This document shows, piece by piece, positions 46,131-59,651 of a DNA stretch of 64,000 bases (within the stretch, counting starts at the first letter, position 1; each line of letters begins with the position of its first letter). Made by a program: the position numbers and the translations under genes. A model generated the notes under the pieces. The model saw only the letters and a list, made by a program, of their open reading frames with translations, searched no databases and had not been told where the DNA came from. The DNA lies in NCBI RefSeq assembly GCF_932526225.1, contig NC_064039.1, positions 15,270,139 to 15,334,138 on the forward strand. Reading direction: 5' to 3'. Source of the stretch: Nematostella vectensis (taxonomy: Eukaryota > Cnidaria > Anthozoa > Actiniaria > Edwardsiidae).

Positions 46131-47691
46131 AGCACCATAAAGGTTATAATAAGACTTCCTCTAAGTGTCGTTCTAGTAACAAAGGATAACAGCATATTCA
46201 AGTTGGTTTATCGAAAATTTCCCTAATTTCCATACTTTACAAATAGTGAATTCAACGAGTTTGCTGTTCCGCCGCCAAGGAAATAGAAATGTTATCAAAC
46301 TTTGCAAACATCACAAAAAAAGTTCGTCGTGTATATCTAATACATGACACGGCCAAATAGTTTGAAGTTCCGATCGCTGTAAGAAAAAGACATAAGTTAT
46401 GATTGACTCGGTGGTTGGCGACTTGGGAAACAATGTCGAATCTTTTCATTGGTCTAAGGGTAATTTTAATTTCTTTAAAGAAATTGATGTCATAGGAATT
46501 GGCACAATTTAGAAAAGCTAAGTGGAGTAAAAATTCACATTATTTATGCCTGATAAAATTATAAGAAATCGATTATTTGATTTACTTAAAAACCTCATCT
46601 GGGCTGGCTTATGACTGAAGAGGCGCGGAACCAAATTAGCTAACAAGAGAATTGTTGCGCTCAATAATTAATAGCCACGGATCCAGAGAAAAATGCTGAC
46701 CAGTTGACTAAAAGCAGCGCTGAACACTGCCGCCCAAACTAACAGAATTAGTCAATGCAGCTCATTCTTAAGCCTGGTTTCCATTTGATCTCTAATGAAT
46801 TAAATGGACAGCGATCGTGTGCGATTACACGGAAACCCAGCTAACTCTGACCGTTTTCACCTATACGTAAACATATGTAAAAAGGCCTGAATAACAGTAT
46901 AAACTTATGTTTTACATTTTTACGCAAAAGTTAGAGCTTTCTTTTTAAGTTACATCCTTGTTTTTTTCTTATTTTAAGCAGAATTTAAAAACAGAAAGAT
47001 ATAGAAAATAAAATGATAACGCGTATGCTTTGTTTTGAGTACTCTACCACTTTGACTAGCTTTTTATGCCTCAAAATTTACAAATTCTTCACAACAATGG
47101 TTGAAATCAAATAAAACATCACATTTTCGAAATTGATCTACGAATTTTCCTTAATTCCAAACATACTTGAAAATAAATGTCAAGCTGTGTCTGAAAACAA
47201 TCAATCTAAAAACACAAAAGCATGAAAACGATAAAAACTTGTCATTTAACATTGTTAAACTGATAACTTGAGATTACTCTTGTGATCTAGAAAAGAAAAT
47301 TAGAATTGCTCTAAGACTCAAAATAATGAATAATACATTTGGTTGACGACAAACATTATCTAATTTAGTTAAAACGCGTTTTCGTAAATTGTAATTACGA
47401 GGTAACCCAGGTAGTATTTTATTGGTTTTACCAAAGATCCCCTTGGTCTGCATTTTGGATCAGATGTGGCTTGCCAGCCTGTGGCATTTTGGATGGGCGT
47501 GCAACATCGCGAACACGGTCTATTATATCCTGATTCGCGACTATAAAATATGTTTGCATGATTTATCTTAATGCGTGCAAATATATGATTTGTGCAGTTT
47601 TAGTATATTCCGAGATGGCCAAATGGAAGACTTTAAGTGAGTGGGGGTGAGATCTCAGCACGGGGCCGATAAAATATTTCGCCTGCCGCAC
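46131..47691. other. Intergenic, 1.5 kb, nothing recognised
   Basis: Very AT-rich. No exon-like segments or repeats noticed. Confidence 0.45.
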
Positions 47692-47700
47692 GCCATTAAT

Positions 47701-48451
47701 TTCCCTGCTAGCAGAGGCCTCTTTTCTCTGTATTTTGCTTGGCTGGAGTTCGCGAGGAAAAGATACCTCTGCCATGGGTGGAAACTGTTTCTGTTGCGCA
47801 TGCGTGAGCGTTAATAAGCAACCGACGTGCCAAAACCTGTACCATCGCGCGAAAGCTGTCAATATGCTTTGCATGGGTTTAGACGGAAATCATGAATCAA
47901 ACTCCGGTTAGTTCTCCTCTTCGAAAAAGAAAACAACTGTTCAATTTCAATCACCTAAAACGTCACTAAAAAGATTGAACAACAAACGCAGCAAAGACGA
48001 GTTTTTTCTTGTTGGTGGGATTAATTTCAAGACATCTGGGCAGGCGAGTTTCTTTAACGTAAATATCACACAGTTGGATTCGAAGAAAATGTTACAAAAC
48101 TTTTTGGTAAACTTAGATCAGCTATTCATAGAAGAATATGCAAAACCTGTAAACGGAAGATTGACTCGTTAGTCAAAAGAGAGAAAATTTTGAATGAAGA
48201 TAAGGCATTGAATGGCTTCTTTTATAATTCGTCGCGTGATATTTTTACGGAGGACGCCGTTTCGAATGCGGGCTTATTATCCCGCAGCGGATATACGTTT
48301 CATGCATGCGCTAGCATGCGCTCTGGATCTCGTCCACGATCGTGGACGGCGGTTTGATCAAACGGACTTGCGACCCATGGCAGAGGTATCTTTTCCTCGC
48401 AAACTCCAGCCCAGCGAAATACAGAGAAAAGAGGCCTCTGCTAGCAGGGAA
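47701..48451. mobile_element. Inverted-repeat transposon copy B, 9-bp target duplication
   Basis: 751 bp with about 79-bp inverted ends (TTCCCTGCTAGCAGAGGCCT...), differing at a few positions, and a perfect 9-bp duplication gccattaat at 47692-47700 and 48452-48460. The interior keeps coding debris: an ATG-led stretch near 47892 (MNQTPVSSPLRKRKQL), a 65-codon frame at 47975-48172 and a segment after 48220 encoding NSSRDIFTEDAVSNAG. These look like parts of a transposase-type protein that I do not recognise. Closely related to 34250-34792. Confidence 0.85.
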
Positions 48452-49770
48452 GCCATTAATCTGGGTCCGCATAAAATAACTAGTAAGTTTGTTTGCGAGT
48501 CTCAGTTGGCTGTGTTGGAGGGAAGTCATTTGCGCTTCTTGATCCACGGACCATGTATTTCTTTCTCGTATCATGCCTTCTAATGGCATGTAGCACAAAT
48601 GGTAAAAAACAAAAGCCAGTGGTTAATGACGGGGATGAATTCTCTTTCGCGAACTTCAACGAACATCTGAATTACTATCTAGCGGTGCAATCCCTAGTGA
48701 AGACGATGGAACCGAATTTGATGATGTGCTGGGAGAAGTGCATGGATGAGTTCCCGTCTTGCTTGTCGATCAATGCCGGAAAAAAAAGACTCTGCTGATT
48801 AGATTTATAAGACCTGGTGCGAACTTCTGTCTGATGACAAGTTTAAAGCCTCAGACAAGTTCAACTTTATAGAAGAAGGGTTTAGACCGTATATGAATTA
48901 TAAAATTTTGTTTGTAACAGTCTTTGCGAAGGGTTCTTATTTTTATCATCCTTGTTTGCCCGGATTTCTTTGTGTTTTTTGTCCACATCGATAATTGAAA
49001 AAAAAACACAAGCCATCTTGGGTCAAAATATCGCTAATTTTCGGTTTCTTTTACTTCAAGGTTTTCACCCCTCAAACAGTCTACACATTCCATCTTTTGG
49101 CAAATTTTACGCCCGCACCTAAAATCCTTGATTCTCAGGCTTTTTGGCAAAGAAGATACGGGGAGGTTGATCCCTGTGAATTCACATCAACAACGTGGCG
49201 TTTCTCCAAATCAAAATTGTTAGAACAAATGTGTTGACTCGTGCTCGAAGCAAGCAACGTTTCAACAATTGCATGTGTTTTCGGAATCCTTGCGACCAAC
49301 TGAAGTGTGCGAATGGCGGGAAATGTCGCGCGAACTATGGCGATAATACTGGTAAATGTCAGTGTGAGACCGGCTTACCTGAGGAAACGTACGACACAGG
49401 TAAATGGACTATTACTTTATTTTTAGAAATGGGGATGTGGCCTCGATAAGGAAACTTGCTTATTGCTCTGGACAAAATAACTACTAATCTAATTTTGCGG
49501 ATACAGCCTTCGAAATTAAATAACTATATATACTATAAGTATCTCTTAGTCTTAAAAATTCTTTGTTCAATTAAAATATATGCAATTTCGATAAAGAGGC
49601 AACCTATATTTTACCTTGGTTCAGAAGCGTTCATCAGGGTGAATAAAGATCAGCCTTTACAATCATTGTATTACACAGGCGAAAGAGTGAGTTCAAAGTA
49701 TTAGAAAGGGCCAGCGATTCTGAATTGAGCTCTTTTATCGGTATTGAAAGTTTTCGTCGTCTATGTACAC

Positions 49771-49845
49771 TATAAAATGGATGTTACTAAAACGGGGAAC
49801 GGGGAACAGGGAACAGGGAACGGGGAACGAGTGGTCAGCGGCTAT
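49771..49845. repeat. GGGGAAC-rich repeat, left copy of a distant inverted pair
   Basis: tataaaatggatgttactaa + aacggggaacggggaacagg, then gtggtcagcgg. The reverse complement of this block occurs at 59652-59728, 9.8 kb away. Confidence 0.7.
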
Positions 49846-51368
49846 CGACAAATCAAAGATGGCATTCTTCTGTCAAAAAAGAAACACCAAAACGTTTTCT
49901 TTCTATTCCGGGTAAGCATTTATACATGATAACAAAATATAATAAAATATAATGTAATATGAAATAAAAAAGATGTCGGTTTTGATAATTCTAACAGCCC
50001 ACATTCCGGCACAAGACAATACGAAGGCACACTCGAAACACCCGAAAACAAAAACAGAATAAATAAGTCAATAGAAACAATACAAACACGCTGCGTTAGA
50101 AATTCTTAATAGTTTTCTGTTGTTCAATGCATTAAACCATTTATTTGATAAAAAAAGTGGGAAATAAAATATAAATATTAGAAAACTGTATGTACTTATA
50201 CTTACTTAAAGAAGGCAAAAATATATTAACAGAAATGGGTCAAGCATGTACTAAACAGAGCCTACTTTCAAGTGAGGCATAGCCAGGATTTTTCATAGGG
50301 GTGGGGGGGGGGGGAGGACAAAGGGCCTTTCTTATAAAGCCTATTGACACATGCACCCTTTGGGCTTTAATGTAGCAATAAAGTTATTTCTATGTCTCAT
50401 GCCTGCCAACTCTACAGATTTTTAGTCTTGTCTCAATTTGAAACGTTCCATTATGATTTTTCATACAGTTCTTGTACTTGAAACCAAAGCTCTGGGTTTT
50501 GGAGTTTTCAGGGTTGACAGGTATGATGTCTGTTTACCTGCATTAAAAAATGTCCCTTACATTTACTGTATTTTTGCTTCTTGAAGGGGGAAGGGGAGGG
50601 CCATCCTCCTGCCTCCTTTGGCCCTGCTGTGTACATGTTGTAGTGGTTAAAATATGGTGCCTTCCCTCTAACCACTCTCTCAAACAGTTCCCTTTTTTTG
50701 AGCCTCCACAGTGCTATTGATGTGACAACCTGAGTATCACTGATTACAAGGTTATGCTATAAAAGTCTCAGAAAATAATTTGTTGTCTCACATATTTGTA
50801 ATGAGAGAACATGAACGGTACCACAATAGTTTTTAAAAACAATCTTCATTAACGTGTTACAATTTCAAGATTGCTAAAATAAATTCAACGGCATTAAACA
50901 TAAACTACAATTTCAACGACATGTATATGTTGATCACCCAAAATCATAAAACAATAAGTTATTTCTCTAGTGTTCACAGTGATTAAGTCTGTTGCAATAA
51001 AACAGTAACAATATATGAAAAGATGAAAAGGTGATGAAATTACAAAACAATAAGTAATCCCTTCTCGGTGATTAACAACTGCATTGCCCTTCAAGAAAGA
51101 TTCTGTTGCAATGAAACATTAACAATATATGGAAACATCAAAAGGTGATGATTTAGGTTCTTCCTTATCTGACAGTCTCCAGAAATCGTAAAACAATAAG
51201 TCCTCCCTTTAGTGTTCTCAGTCCAAATGATTAATAACTCAAACTGCGTTGCTTTATACAAAGTTGAACCTGTACATAAGAGCGGTGGCAGCAACGTGGG
51301 GAATATCTGTCGGGATAGTTATCCTTGAGTTATGTTCTTTGGAAAGTTCCTTTTGATGCATGTTGGGT
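49846..51368. other. Intronic, with G-rich dispersed repeat, no gene
   Basis: Around 50270-50330 a poly-G segment follows agccaggatttttcatagg. Two similar stretches at about 50880-51010 and 51040-51200 share caataagt and gaaaagatgaaaaggtgatg-like motifs. No coding signal. Confidence 0.35.
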
Positions 51369-52976
51369 TCATATGGTAGTACCTGTTTGACTTTCTGACT
51401 TTCTGCCAAGTCGCCAATTCTTAGTTTGCTTGTCAGGGTACCAATCTGCCTCCTGCCTTACGAGTACGTACTGGTCATCTGGGGCTGAGGCAAAAAGTTT
51501 CTTGCAGCCGAAACACTTCTTTACATTTCCCCAGATTGTTCCAACTTGAAAGGGGGAGTTAGGCTCTGGCATCGCTGGCTTTTTTTCTTTGGAGCATTTT
51601 CGAATCTCACCTCGTTTGTGTCATTGAGGAATTGCAGGAATGAGAATGGCTTGTCTGGATTAATTACAGGGCTGCTACTGTGATGTCGTCTGAGCAAAAG
51701 GGGGTCACAATTAGCTGCAGTTACACTACAGGATGCGGTACTTCTTGCACTAGGTGCTGTGAGCTGGCTTGATAAGTATGAAGTAGAAGAGTGTACATCA
51801 GTGTACGGATTGTAAAGTTCACCGCTGCATGCTCGAGCAGTAGCTAAACGTGACGTTCCATGTTCTCCAGAGATCGACCGATGCGAGTATGAGGCTGGCA
51901 GATGATAATTCTGGTCCATATCAGAAAAAAATACCATCCCAATCTACTGCGCTCATCTCGTCTACAGCGAACTGACGTACTTGCATTCTCGATGGCTGAT
52001 GGTATGAAATATGATATCTCTCATCGTTGCCACCTAGCGCACCGCACCCAGTTGATACTGTCGTTGTTGCTGTGCTTGCTGTGGTTGGCACAAGGGAAAA
52101 CAAGGGCAACCTGCCTCTCTCACCTGGTCCTGGACCGCCAGTCAGTCCAAAGACACGTTCACATGGTACGACTGTTTCTATGCTTGGTGTCGGACCCTTA
52201 ATGCGTTTTCGGGGATTTGACTTCTTTCGTCCGATGTTTGGGTCATTTTTCCAGCCAATTTAATTGCTGTTATATTCAAGCTCCCCTTAAGCTTGAAAAG
52301 GTCCGGATATCTCAGATGGCCTTGTTTCTCTGCTACCGCGACAGCATGCGAACAGATTGCAAGAGACTTGGAGCCTGAGCAGGAGCATTTCACTGTACTT
52401 GCCCCAACTTTTACCGTGTTGTAGTTCTCCTTGTTTTCCTCACTAAGAACGAGAAATGTGGACCCATCTGAACCTGGCATAAAAGGAGCGGGTTGGATGG
52501 CTCCAGGGAAACTCACAAGCTTTTTGCCAAATTGTTTGCAACACAACATCATCAAGATTACTTTGTACGCTTTCCCATGAAGCTGAAAGGGGCGCAGTAG
52601 GCACTGATGTGAGATTATGGAGGGTACTGCTGTCAGCTTGCAATACCTCTTCCATGATCATTCCCCTTAGAGGTCTTATATAGTTTTCCCTTTTTTTCAC
52701 AGTCATGTTGAACCATTGATCATTCGTGAGTGCGAGGTGTGGGTGATTCATCTTGTATTCGCCCCTTTCTGTGATGGCTTGAACGAACTCATCGTCGTAG
52801 TCTGATCTCAGCTCTTTCATATTATGTACGAATTTTGGAAGAGAAACTTCCTGGTACCTCTCTTTGTGTTTGATGACATGGTTAGTACTTTCGGAGCTGT
52901 GGGTATAGAACTTCTTTTTGGGGCATCTCAAGCCTGCTGCCATTCTGACGCTAGAAAGCATTTCTTTCTTTATCAT
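51369..52976 (-). pseudogene. SWIM zinc-finger protein of transposon-like family, broken
   Basis: Minus-strand frames read in order: 52976-52443 (contains HSSESTNHVIKHKERYQEV and AITERGEYKMN), shifting near 52530 into 52555-52178, which holds a SWIM-type CX1CXnCXH site (VKCSCSGSKSLAICSHAVAV). A further shift leads to 52109-51921, then 51937-51521, and finally 51572-51369 with CFGCKKLF and RQEADWYPDK. SWIM proteins of this shape are repetitive in cnidarian genomes as I recall them, and SWIM domains occur in Mutator-type transposases. At least three frame changes make this copy non-functional. It starts where the neighbouring BEL RT stops, so the junction may be an insertion point. Confidence 0.55.
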
Positions 52977-52979
52977 TAT

Positions 52980-55900
52980 TGTCTGTGTATCAAGATACCT
53001 TGTAATTCTGGAGTGCCACGAAGATCCTTGATTAACTCGACAGCGGTTTCCTCAGATTCTACTGAAACCAAACAATCATCAACGTAGAAGTTCCGACGAA
53101 CGGTATCTGCCGCTAGTTTACCGTATTGACCTCGGCATCGTCGGAGGTCGACATTAGAACAACTGGGTGATGATGTCGCCCCAAATATGTGTAATAACAT
53201 CTGATATTCGGCCAAATAGTTCTTCAAGTTGCCTTCAGGCCACCACAAGAATCTCAAAAAATCACATTGTTTTAGTGGTACGCGCACTTGATAAAACATT
53301 GCTTCAACGTCACCCATTATCGCTATATCTTCTCTTCGGAATCGTAGAAGCACTCCAACTAATGAATTCGTCAGGTTCGGGCCTTGTAACAACCTGTCGT
53401 TTAGCGCCGTCCCGTGATGCTTCGCGCCACAATCGAAAACAACTCTTATCTTGTCCGGCTTACACGGATGTTACACAGCATGATGACACAAATAGAAAAC
53501 CTTGCCATCAGCGGGGCACTGTTGGTCTGCGGGAACCCTTCGCGCATAACCTTTCTTCATCATATCCTCGATGAACTTCTAATAGTCTGCATGGTATCGT
53601 GCATCTCGTTCCATCTTCTTCTTTTGCCACATGACTCGTTCAAGGCTTGTTCTCTATTGTTAGGCATCCTCAGTAGTGTCTCGGGAGCAATGATGTCTTT
53701 GACGTCTTGACACTGGGCAATTATACATGAGGGCTTACTTATTGACCAACCATGGCGCAATCGAATTGCGAAGGGGCCATCACGCTGACTTGGAAGTACT
53801 TCCAGTGGTTCAAAAGCAGCTGGGCAGTTGCTTCCTATCAACAGTCCTATTTGGAGTTCCGGTCTATATTCGGGAATCTCCTTGGCCATCTCTCGTAAGT
53901 AATCCCACTGCTTGATTATCTCTGGCCTTGGTATTTGCGTGGTGTCAACTGGAATGAAATCCCTGGTGTACGTTTTCGGTAGTTCCACAGCATTGTTGCC
54001 ATCTAAACCGGTTACCACCACATGAGATGCAGTAACTGTATCCACGATTTCTTTTCCATTGATTGTTCCTAATTGAATTGATGTCCTTACTCCATCTTCA
54101 CCAAGTTGCTGGCGTAGGTCTTCGGTGATAAAACAGCCACTACTCCCTCCATCGTAAATGGCATACGTTTCGACGACAGTCTTTCTATTGTTCTTACTGG
54201 TCACTTTGACAGGGATTATCGTATGTAACACAACAGAGTTACTAACTTTATTGGTATCAGTTAGATTTACACGTGCAGAGTTCACAGTATTTTCTTGACC
54301 GCCTTCAGACTTCTTTTCAAGGCTTTCATTATGCATAGAAGTGGGGTGCTTATTGCCATAAGTTTTACATGTTCGTTTATTCAAACAGCCTTTAGAAACA
54401 TGACCACATTGAAAGCAAGCAAAACATACATTCTTCTTTTTGACAAAGTCTCTTCTTTCTTCCAAAGACATTTCCTTTAACTTATTACATACATCAATAT
54501 CATAGTTCTCCTTACAATACAAACAAGTGTCAGTTGTTGAGGAGCATGCTGCCTTGGAAGACTGGGAACCACGCTTCGCTGATGTGGAGATGAAACAGTA
54601 GGAGCAATAACATCCGTAGCAAACGAATCACTTTTCTGCATTGGAATCGGGTGCGGAATCTGCTTTCTGTCACTACTTCGAGTTTGCTTGGTCTCTGGCT
54701 TTCCGTAAACTGGGTGGTTCGCCGTCTCTGCCGCGGTTACAATAAACTCAACTAAATCATCAAAGCGCACGATTTTCTTCTCTTGTTTTTCCCGTTTAGT
54801 AACCAAATCGCGCCACTTATTCTGCAGAAAACTTGGGAGCTTCGAAACTATACACTGCATAGTTTGGGCGTGGCCCAAAACAGTGAGATGATCAATGTTT
54901 TGCATCGTGTTCTTACAAAAATGGAAATCTTATAAGGATCGCCATATTCTTACTTCAATAGTTTCCGAGTTCGTCGTACCCTACCCCAGGGTCCAAATAC
55001 AAACACCCTTCTATAAGCTCTTTAGGCTCTCCCTCTAAAAATTGGTCAAGATAATACAACCTGTCCGAATTGCTTCCAACCTTTGAGTGTAGACGCGCTT
55101 CATACGCCAAAATAAATGATGTATATTCAAGTAGATTGCCACGAAAGCTAGGGATTCTAGGCTGCGGAAGAAGCATAGATGCTGCGAGTTCTTGTTGACT
55201 TCGAGTGATACTCTGATATTCGGGGGATCCTCGGGGTGCCTGTGTTGGAAGGTCTTGCATGGCCGGCTTCTGGTCAGCGGTTACGTCTGGCGCAGCTGGC
55301 TCCCGGTCAGCGGTTACGTCTGGTGCAGCTGGCTTCCGGTCAGCGGTTACGTCTTATACAGCTGGCTTCCGGTCTGCGGTTATATCTGGCGCAGCTGTCT
55401 TCCGGTCAGCAGTAACTTCCGGAAGGCGCGATTTCCGGTCGGCGATTGCGTCCGGTAAAAATGGATTTCCGGGAGTAGAAACTTCCGGAAAATACAACTT
55501 TCGGTCGATGGTCTCAAACAATGCATTCGCACTAATACTGGAAACATGATCACCCTTTTGATCCCCGTCAACCCCTTCAAACCCGTTTGAGGATTTTGGC
55601 AAGAAAAGTGTGTTTGTAGCAGCAATGTCTGAGGGCTTACGCCCACGTTCAAACAATTCTTCGGTTGCGAAAATGTTCCCTAGCTCGGGCAATTTCAATG
55701 TCTGTTTGTAGTTCCAAATCCTTTTGTGCAACTCCAAGCTCATGCTTTCTTGCCAATAGTCCCTGCTTTCGTTTTAACATTTGTCGCTCAACTTCTGAAG
55801 CAGCGATTTTAGCCCTTTCCATTGTAAGATACTTCTGACTAGCATCACTCTTAATAGAATATTTCCCAGACTTTGAACTAGAAGACGTTGAAGACCGAGA

Positions 55901-56244
55901 ACCTCGTGAACCAACTTGTGAAACACTATCATTGTGCGAAACTAAACGATTTTTAATTTTGGATATCCAACTTGAAACGTTCTCTCCGAATTCACACACA
56001 GATTTCACTTTTTCATCATAACGCTTGTTTTTTTTTTATCCTGAACTACTTCAGATAATATACTGTTCATATGTGCTTGAAAGGCGTCCATATAAGCGTT
56101 AAACTTATAGTTCAAATTCTCGATTTCATCTTTAACTTTGACTAAGTTGTCCTCGGACGACATTAATTTGACGATACGAGTTCGCTGTTTCGAAACGGCA
56201 GAAAGAGCAACGGTTTGCCTTCCCTTTAATTCTAACTGGCTCAC
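52980..56244 (-). mobile_element. BEL/Pao retrotransposon, truncated and broken
   Basis: From right to left on the minus strand: Gag-like coiled region (56244-55649, contains LEVQ-type charged helices such as VERQMLKRKQGLL); a linker with short repeats (55743-55354); a DUF1759-like segment (55260-54955, RIPSFRGNLLEYTSF); a region with DDLVEFIVTAAE (54905-54477); zinc knuckle CFACFQCGHVSKGC and Pao-type aspartic protease motif IYDGGSSGCFI (54522-53560); and RT (53392-52976) with [12 protein letters not shown] and NFYVDD. The RT stops shortly after YVDD; RNase H and integrase are absent. Frames are interrupted several times. Confidence 0.8.
55259..55460. repeat. 33-bp tandem repeat inside the BEL Gag linker
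   Basis: About six diverging units of ccggtcagcggttacgtctg + gcgcagctggctt. On the coding minus strand each unit gives an 11-residue repeat with ADRK. Confidence 0.85.
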
Positions 56245-56613
56245 CTGAGCTCAAATATTGCTTTCAAAATCTGACATCTCTTTCTCTTCCATAATGACTT
56301 TCGTTGAGGACGAAGAACCCAGTTAATTTTACGAATGTGGACGCGCCATATCGGAAATCCGACCGTTAAATACCATGGCGCTACTTCATTTACAAACCAC
56401 TTAATCGTTGCTGTCCGTACTAGCAACTCACAAAAACTGACATGCATGTTAAGCAACTGAACAAAATATACTGAACAAATATCCACGTGCAAGCGAAAAG
56501 TACTATCTATTGTCCTTCACTAATGATGCGGTATTGAGTTCCGTTACTATCAATGCGGTAACGAGTTCATATAATATAAAGGCTTGTTTACATGTTTTTG
56601 TCGCGGACTAACA

Positions 56614-56665
56614 ATTATTATTATTATTGTTGTTGTTGTTGTTGTTATTATTATTATTATTATTG
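56614..56665. repeat. ATT/GTT triplet microsatellite
   Basis: Run of attattattattgttgttgt + tgttgttattattattatta, next to the LINE fragment. Confidence 0.9.
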
Positions 56666-56786
56666 CTATCCAATCTTTCCTTAGCAAGATGATTTTTCCA
56701 AATTTTGATGACGTCATCGATGATGACATCATGCCGTGTCTTGCATATGCGTGTAATATCACTTAATACTTATGTAATATCACGAG

Positions 56787-57775
56787 TTGGTTGTCATCAA
56801 GTCTTCCGCTGGAGTTCCACAAGGGACCAAATTAGGCCCCTGGTTATTTATCCTTATGATAAATGACCTAAGGGTTCCTGGAGCTAAGACCTGGAAGTAC
56901 GTCGACGATACAACCGTTGCCAACGTCGGGCCGCGAGGCGGGCTGGGTGACGTGCAATCCGCAGTTCAAGTAGTGGCTGATTGGTCGAACCAACAGAATA
57001 TGGAACTGAATGCTGACAAGTGTAAGGTCATGACGATTGACTTTAAGAAAAACAAACATGTTTTCGGGCCGGTTAATGGAAAGGAACTGCCTGCAGTCAA
57101 ATCTGCTAAAACTTAGGGATGACTCTATCTGATGATCTCACTTAGAACAATCACGTAACTGAGTGTATTAAGAAAGCGAATAAGAGATTGTTTTTCTTAG
57201 TCCTTCTTAAAAGGGCTGGTCTGAATTCTAGCGATATTGTCAATATATATTGTACCATGATTAGACCTGTACTAGAATACTGTTCAAATGTCTACCACAA
57301 CGCTCTTCCAAAATATCTATCTGATGACATTGAGCGTGTCCAGAAAAGAGCTTTCTGCATTATAGCTCCTGATCTCTCCTATCAAGAGTGTCTTGCGAAC
57401 TTTGATCTGCACAGCTTAAGTGAGAGACGCTCAGCAAGCTGTATCAAAGTTTTCTACTGCCCCCGAAACACCTGGGCTTGTATAACACCCGGAAAAAGCG
57501 TCAATTCGACCACCCGCGCTATTGTACAAATAGGTATAAGAACTCGTTCATCCCGGCAATGTGCTGCAAGGCAGACCTTGTGTAAATAGTCGATTTTCAA
57601 CTTTTAGATCAGTTTTATTATTCCCCAATATTTGTAAATAGGTCTCCATTTAATATATATTTATTCATTTTTATCTCTTAGTAATTGTACAATATTATGC
57701 AATTCAGCCTTTGGCTGCTATTGTTAATATTGCCCAATAAACTATCTATCTACCTACCTACCTACCCACCCACCC
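56787..57775 (+). mobile_element. 5'-truncated LINE (reverse transcriptase C-terminal part)
   Basis: RT motifs SAGVPQGTKLGPWLF and WKYVDDTTVAN, followed by NMELNADKCKVM, lie in 56787-57116. After a frame break near 57112 the thumb-like region continues (RPVLEYCSNVYHNALPKYL, 57188-57589). This motif set is typical of CR1/L2-like non-LTR elements. The 3' end runs into aataaactatctatctacct microsatellite, a common LINE tail. Endonuclease and ORF1 are missing. Confidence 0.75.
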
Positions 57776-59651
57776 ACCCACTGTTATCGAGAAATGGATA
57801 TGATATAATGTTATATCAAATTTTGATGATAAAAAAATATTTTTCTAAAGCCCTTGACTGAGGTTTCGGACACTCACGACTCGATAGCATTAGTGGCTCT
57901 GCTTATAGAAGCACTTAGTCACAGCTTAAAATCAGGCCTCTACCCAATCCAGATTGAGAGAGGCCCCCCTCCAATCCAATAAAACTGTGATAACTTTTAC
58001 ACATCTTAGAATGAACTTTGTGACTCTTTCTAAAATCTATAACTTATCAAGGAACATTTTGATGTAACATGTTAGTGTAATGTTGCTATGACAACAGATG
58101 TTTAAGATATGTTTTAAAATTATATAAAAAGGGTTAATAATTTTTTAGGTGGCTACTATATATAAGCAGTAGCCTTCGATTTCTTTGATGAGCTCATCAA
58201 AATTTGGTAAATTAATATATGACAATCCAAACTTGGGTAAAGTTAATCACATTAGTCACATTACACACATATCAAAAGTCTTGTGGTGTGATGTCATAAA
58301 TGACTTAAAAAATTAATCTCCCTAGACAACAAAATTTGGGCAAAAACTATGGTCAGGGCACATGCTAGGGCAGTACCCAAAGAGAATGCATTGCATGCCT
58401 ATTTTTTTTGGAATGAAACCAAACATTCTTTATGGTTGCTTTACTAAATGGGTGTAATAAATTCAGCAGAGCATTTGGGACTCATTTTACATAAATAAAT
58501 TAGTTTATCCCATATTCGTCACAACAATATTCGTCACTACAATAAATAAATAAATAAATAAACAAACAAACAAACAAACAAACAAATAAATAAATAGATA
58601 CACCTGTAGTGAGGTTCTCACGAACTGTACTAAACAGGCCTGTCAGGCAAAGTAGTTTAGATGCATTGATTTTGTATCTACCGCTCTACAGCACGGTATT
58701 AAGCACTTTTACAGACTCTATGTTAATACATCATTATAACAGGAAACAGAGGCATTGATTACAAGCCTGTCTAGAGGTTCTGTTTTCCTTGGGACACTAA
58801 AATAAATAAAATAACACCATGTCAGAATAATCATTCAGTAGTTAGCCTACTTGTAGACTTTGATAGTTTTTCCGGCACCAAAACCCCCAAAACACGATGT
58901 TCGCATACCATGGCCGCCATCTTGGATAACGCGCTCCGCAGGGGATAGGGGAGAAAAATGAGCGGGGAAGGGGGAGGGGGAAAAAACGCCTACAGGATGT
59001 CTAGCCTTTTTAGTTCAGAGATTTCAAACTTCTTTTCCCCCTCTCCCCCTCCCCCTTACCCGCGCATTTTTTTTTTTACAATTTCAATTTCATGTCTGAG
59101 CTTGAGTCTGAGCTTGAGCTGTAATAAAGTGTACAGAGGAACAAATAAGCTGGGGCCAGAAAAGTAATAAACATTTTGCAATAGTCTAATTTAGTAAACA
59201 GTCAACTTAGTGTTAGAGGATAGAAGGGTCATGGTCACGGAAAACAGCAGCTTTCAACTTCAATAATCATAAAAATACTGAAAATAGCACCTCAAATTTG
59301 TAAAGAGTGCTTTTCATCACTATGGGATGAGAATTTGAAGTCATGGCAATGTAGGATTGCAAAAATATCAATGGATTCAAAATATGTTTCCATAAATCTC
59401 TTTTCAAGTTTACCATTGCGATTTTAGCTCTAACTAAACCCAAGCAAACTGTTATCATATTATCCCTTTCAACATACCTTTCACTTGACTTGATCTCTAT
59501 CACATAAAATAAGAGAAACGTATTAGATTCGATTCAATGGGCGCGTGAATTATTCATAATTCTTAGAAACAGAGTCAGATATTTCACTTACCATCCATTT
59601 TAACGAGAGAAGAGCCAAAGAGACGCACGTGAGGTTGCTACATCGCTGTGC
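57776..59651. other. Intronic; AAAT/AAAC microsatellite and a C/G-rich foldback
   Basis: 58543-58600 is an aataaataaacaaacaaac run. At about 58953-59078, aaaaatgagcggggaagggg and ccccctcccccttacccgcg are imperfect inverted arms. No gene recognised. Confidence 0.45.
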
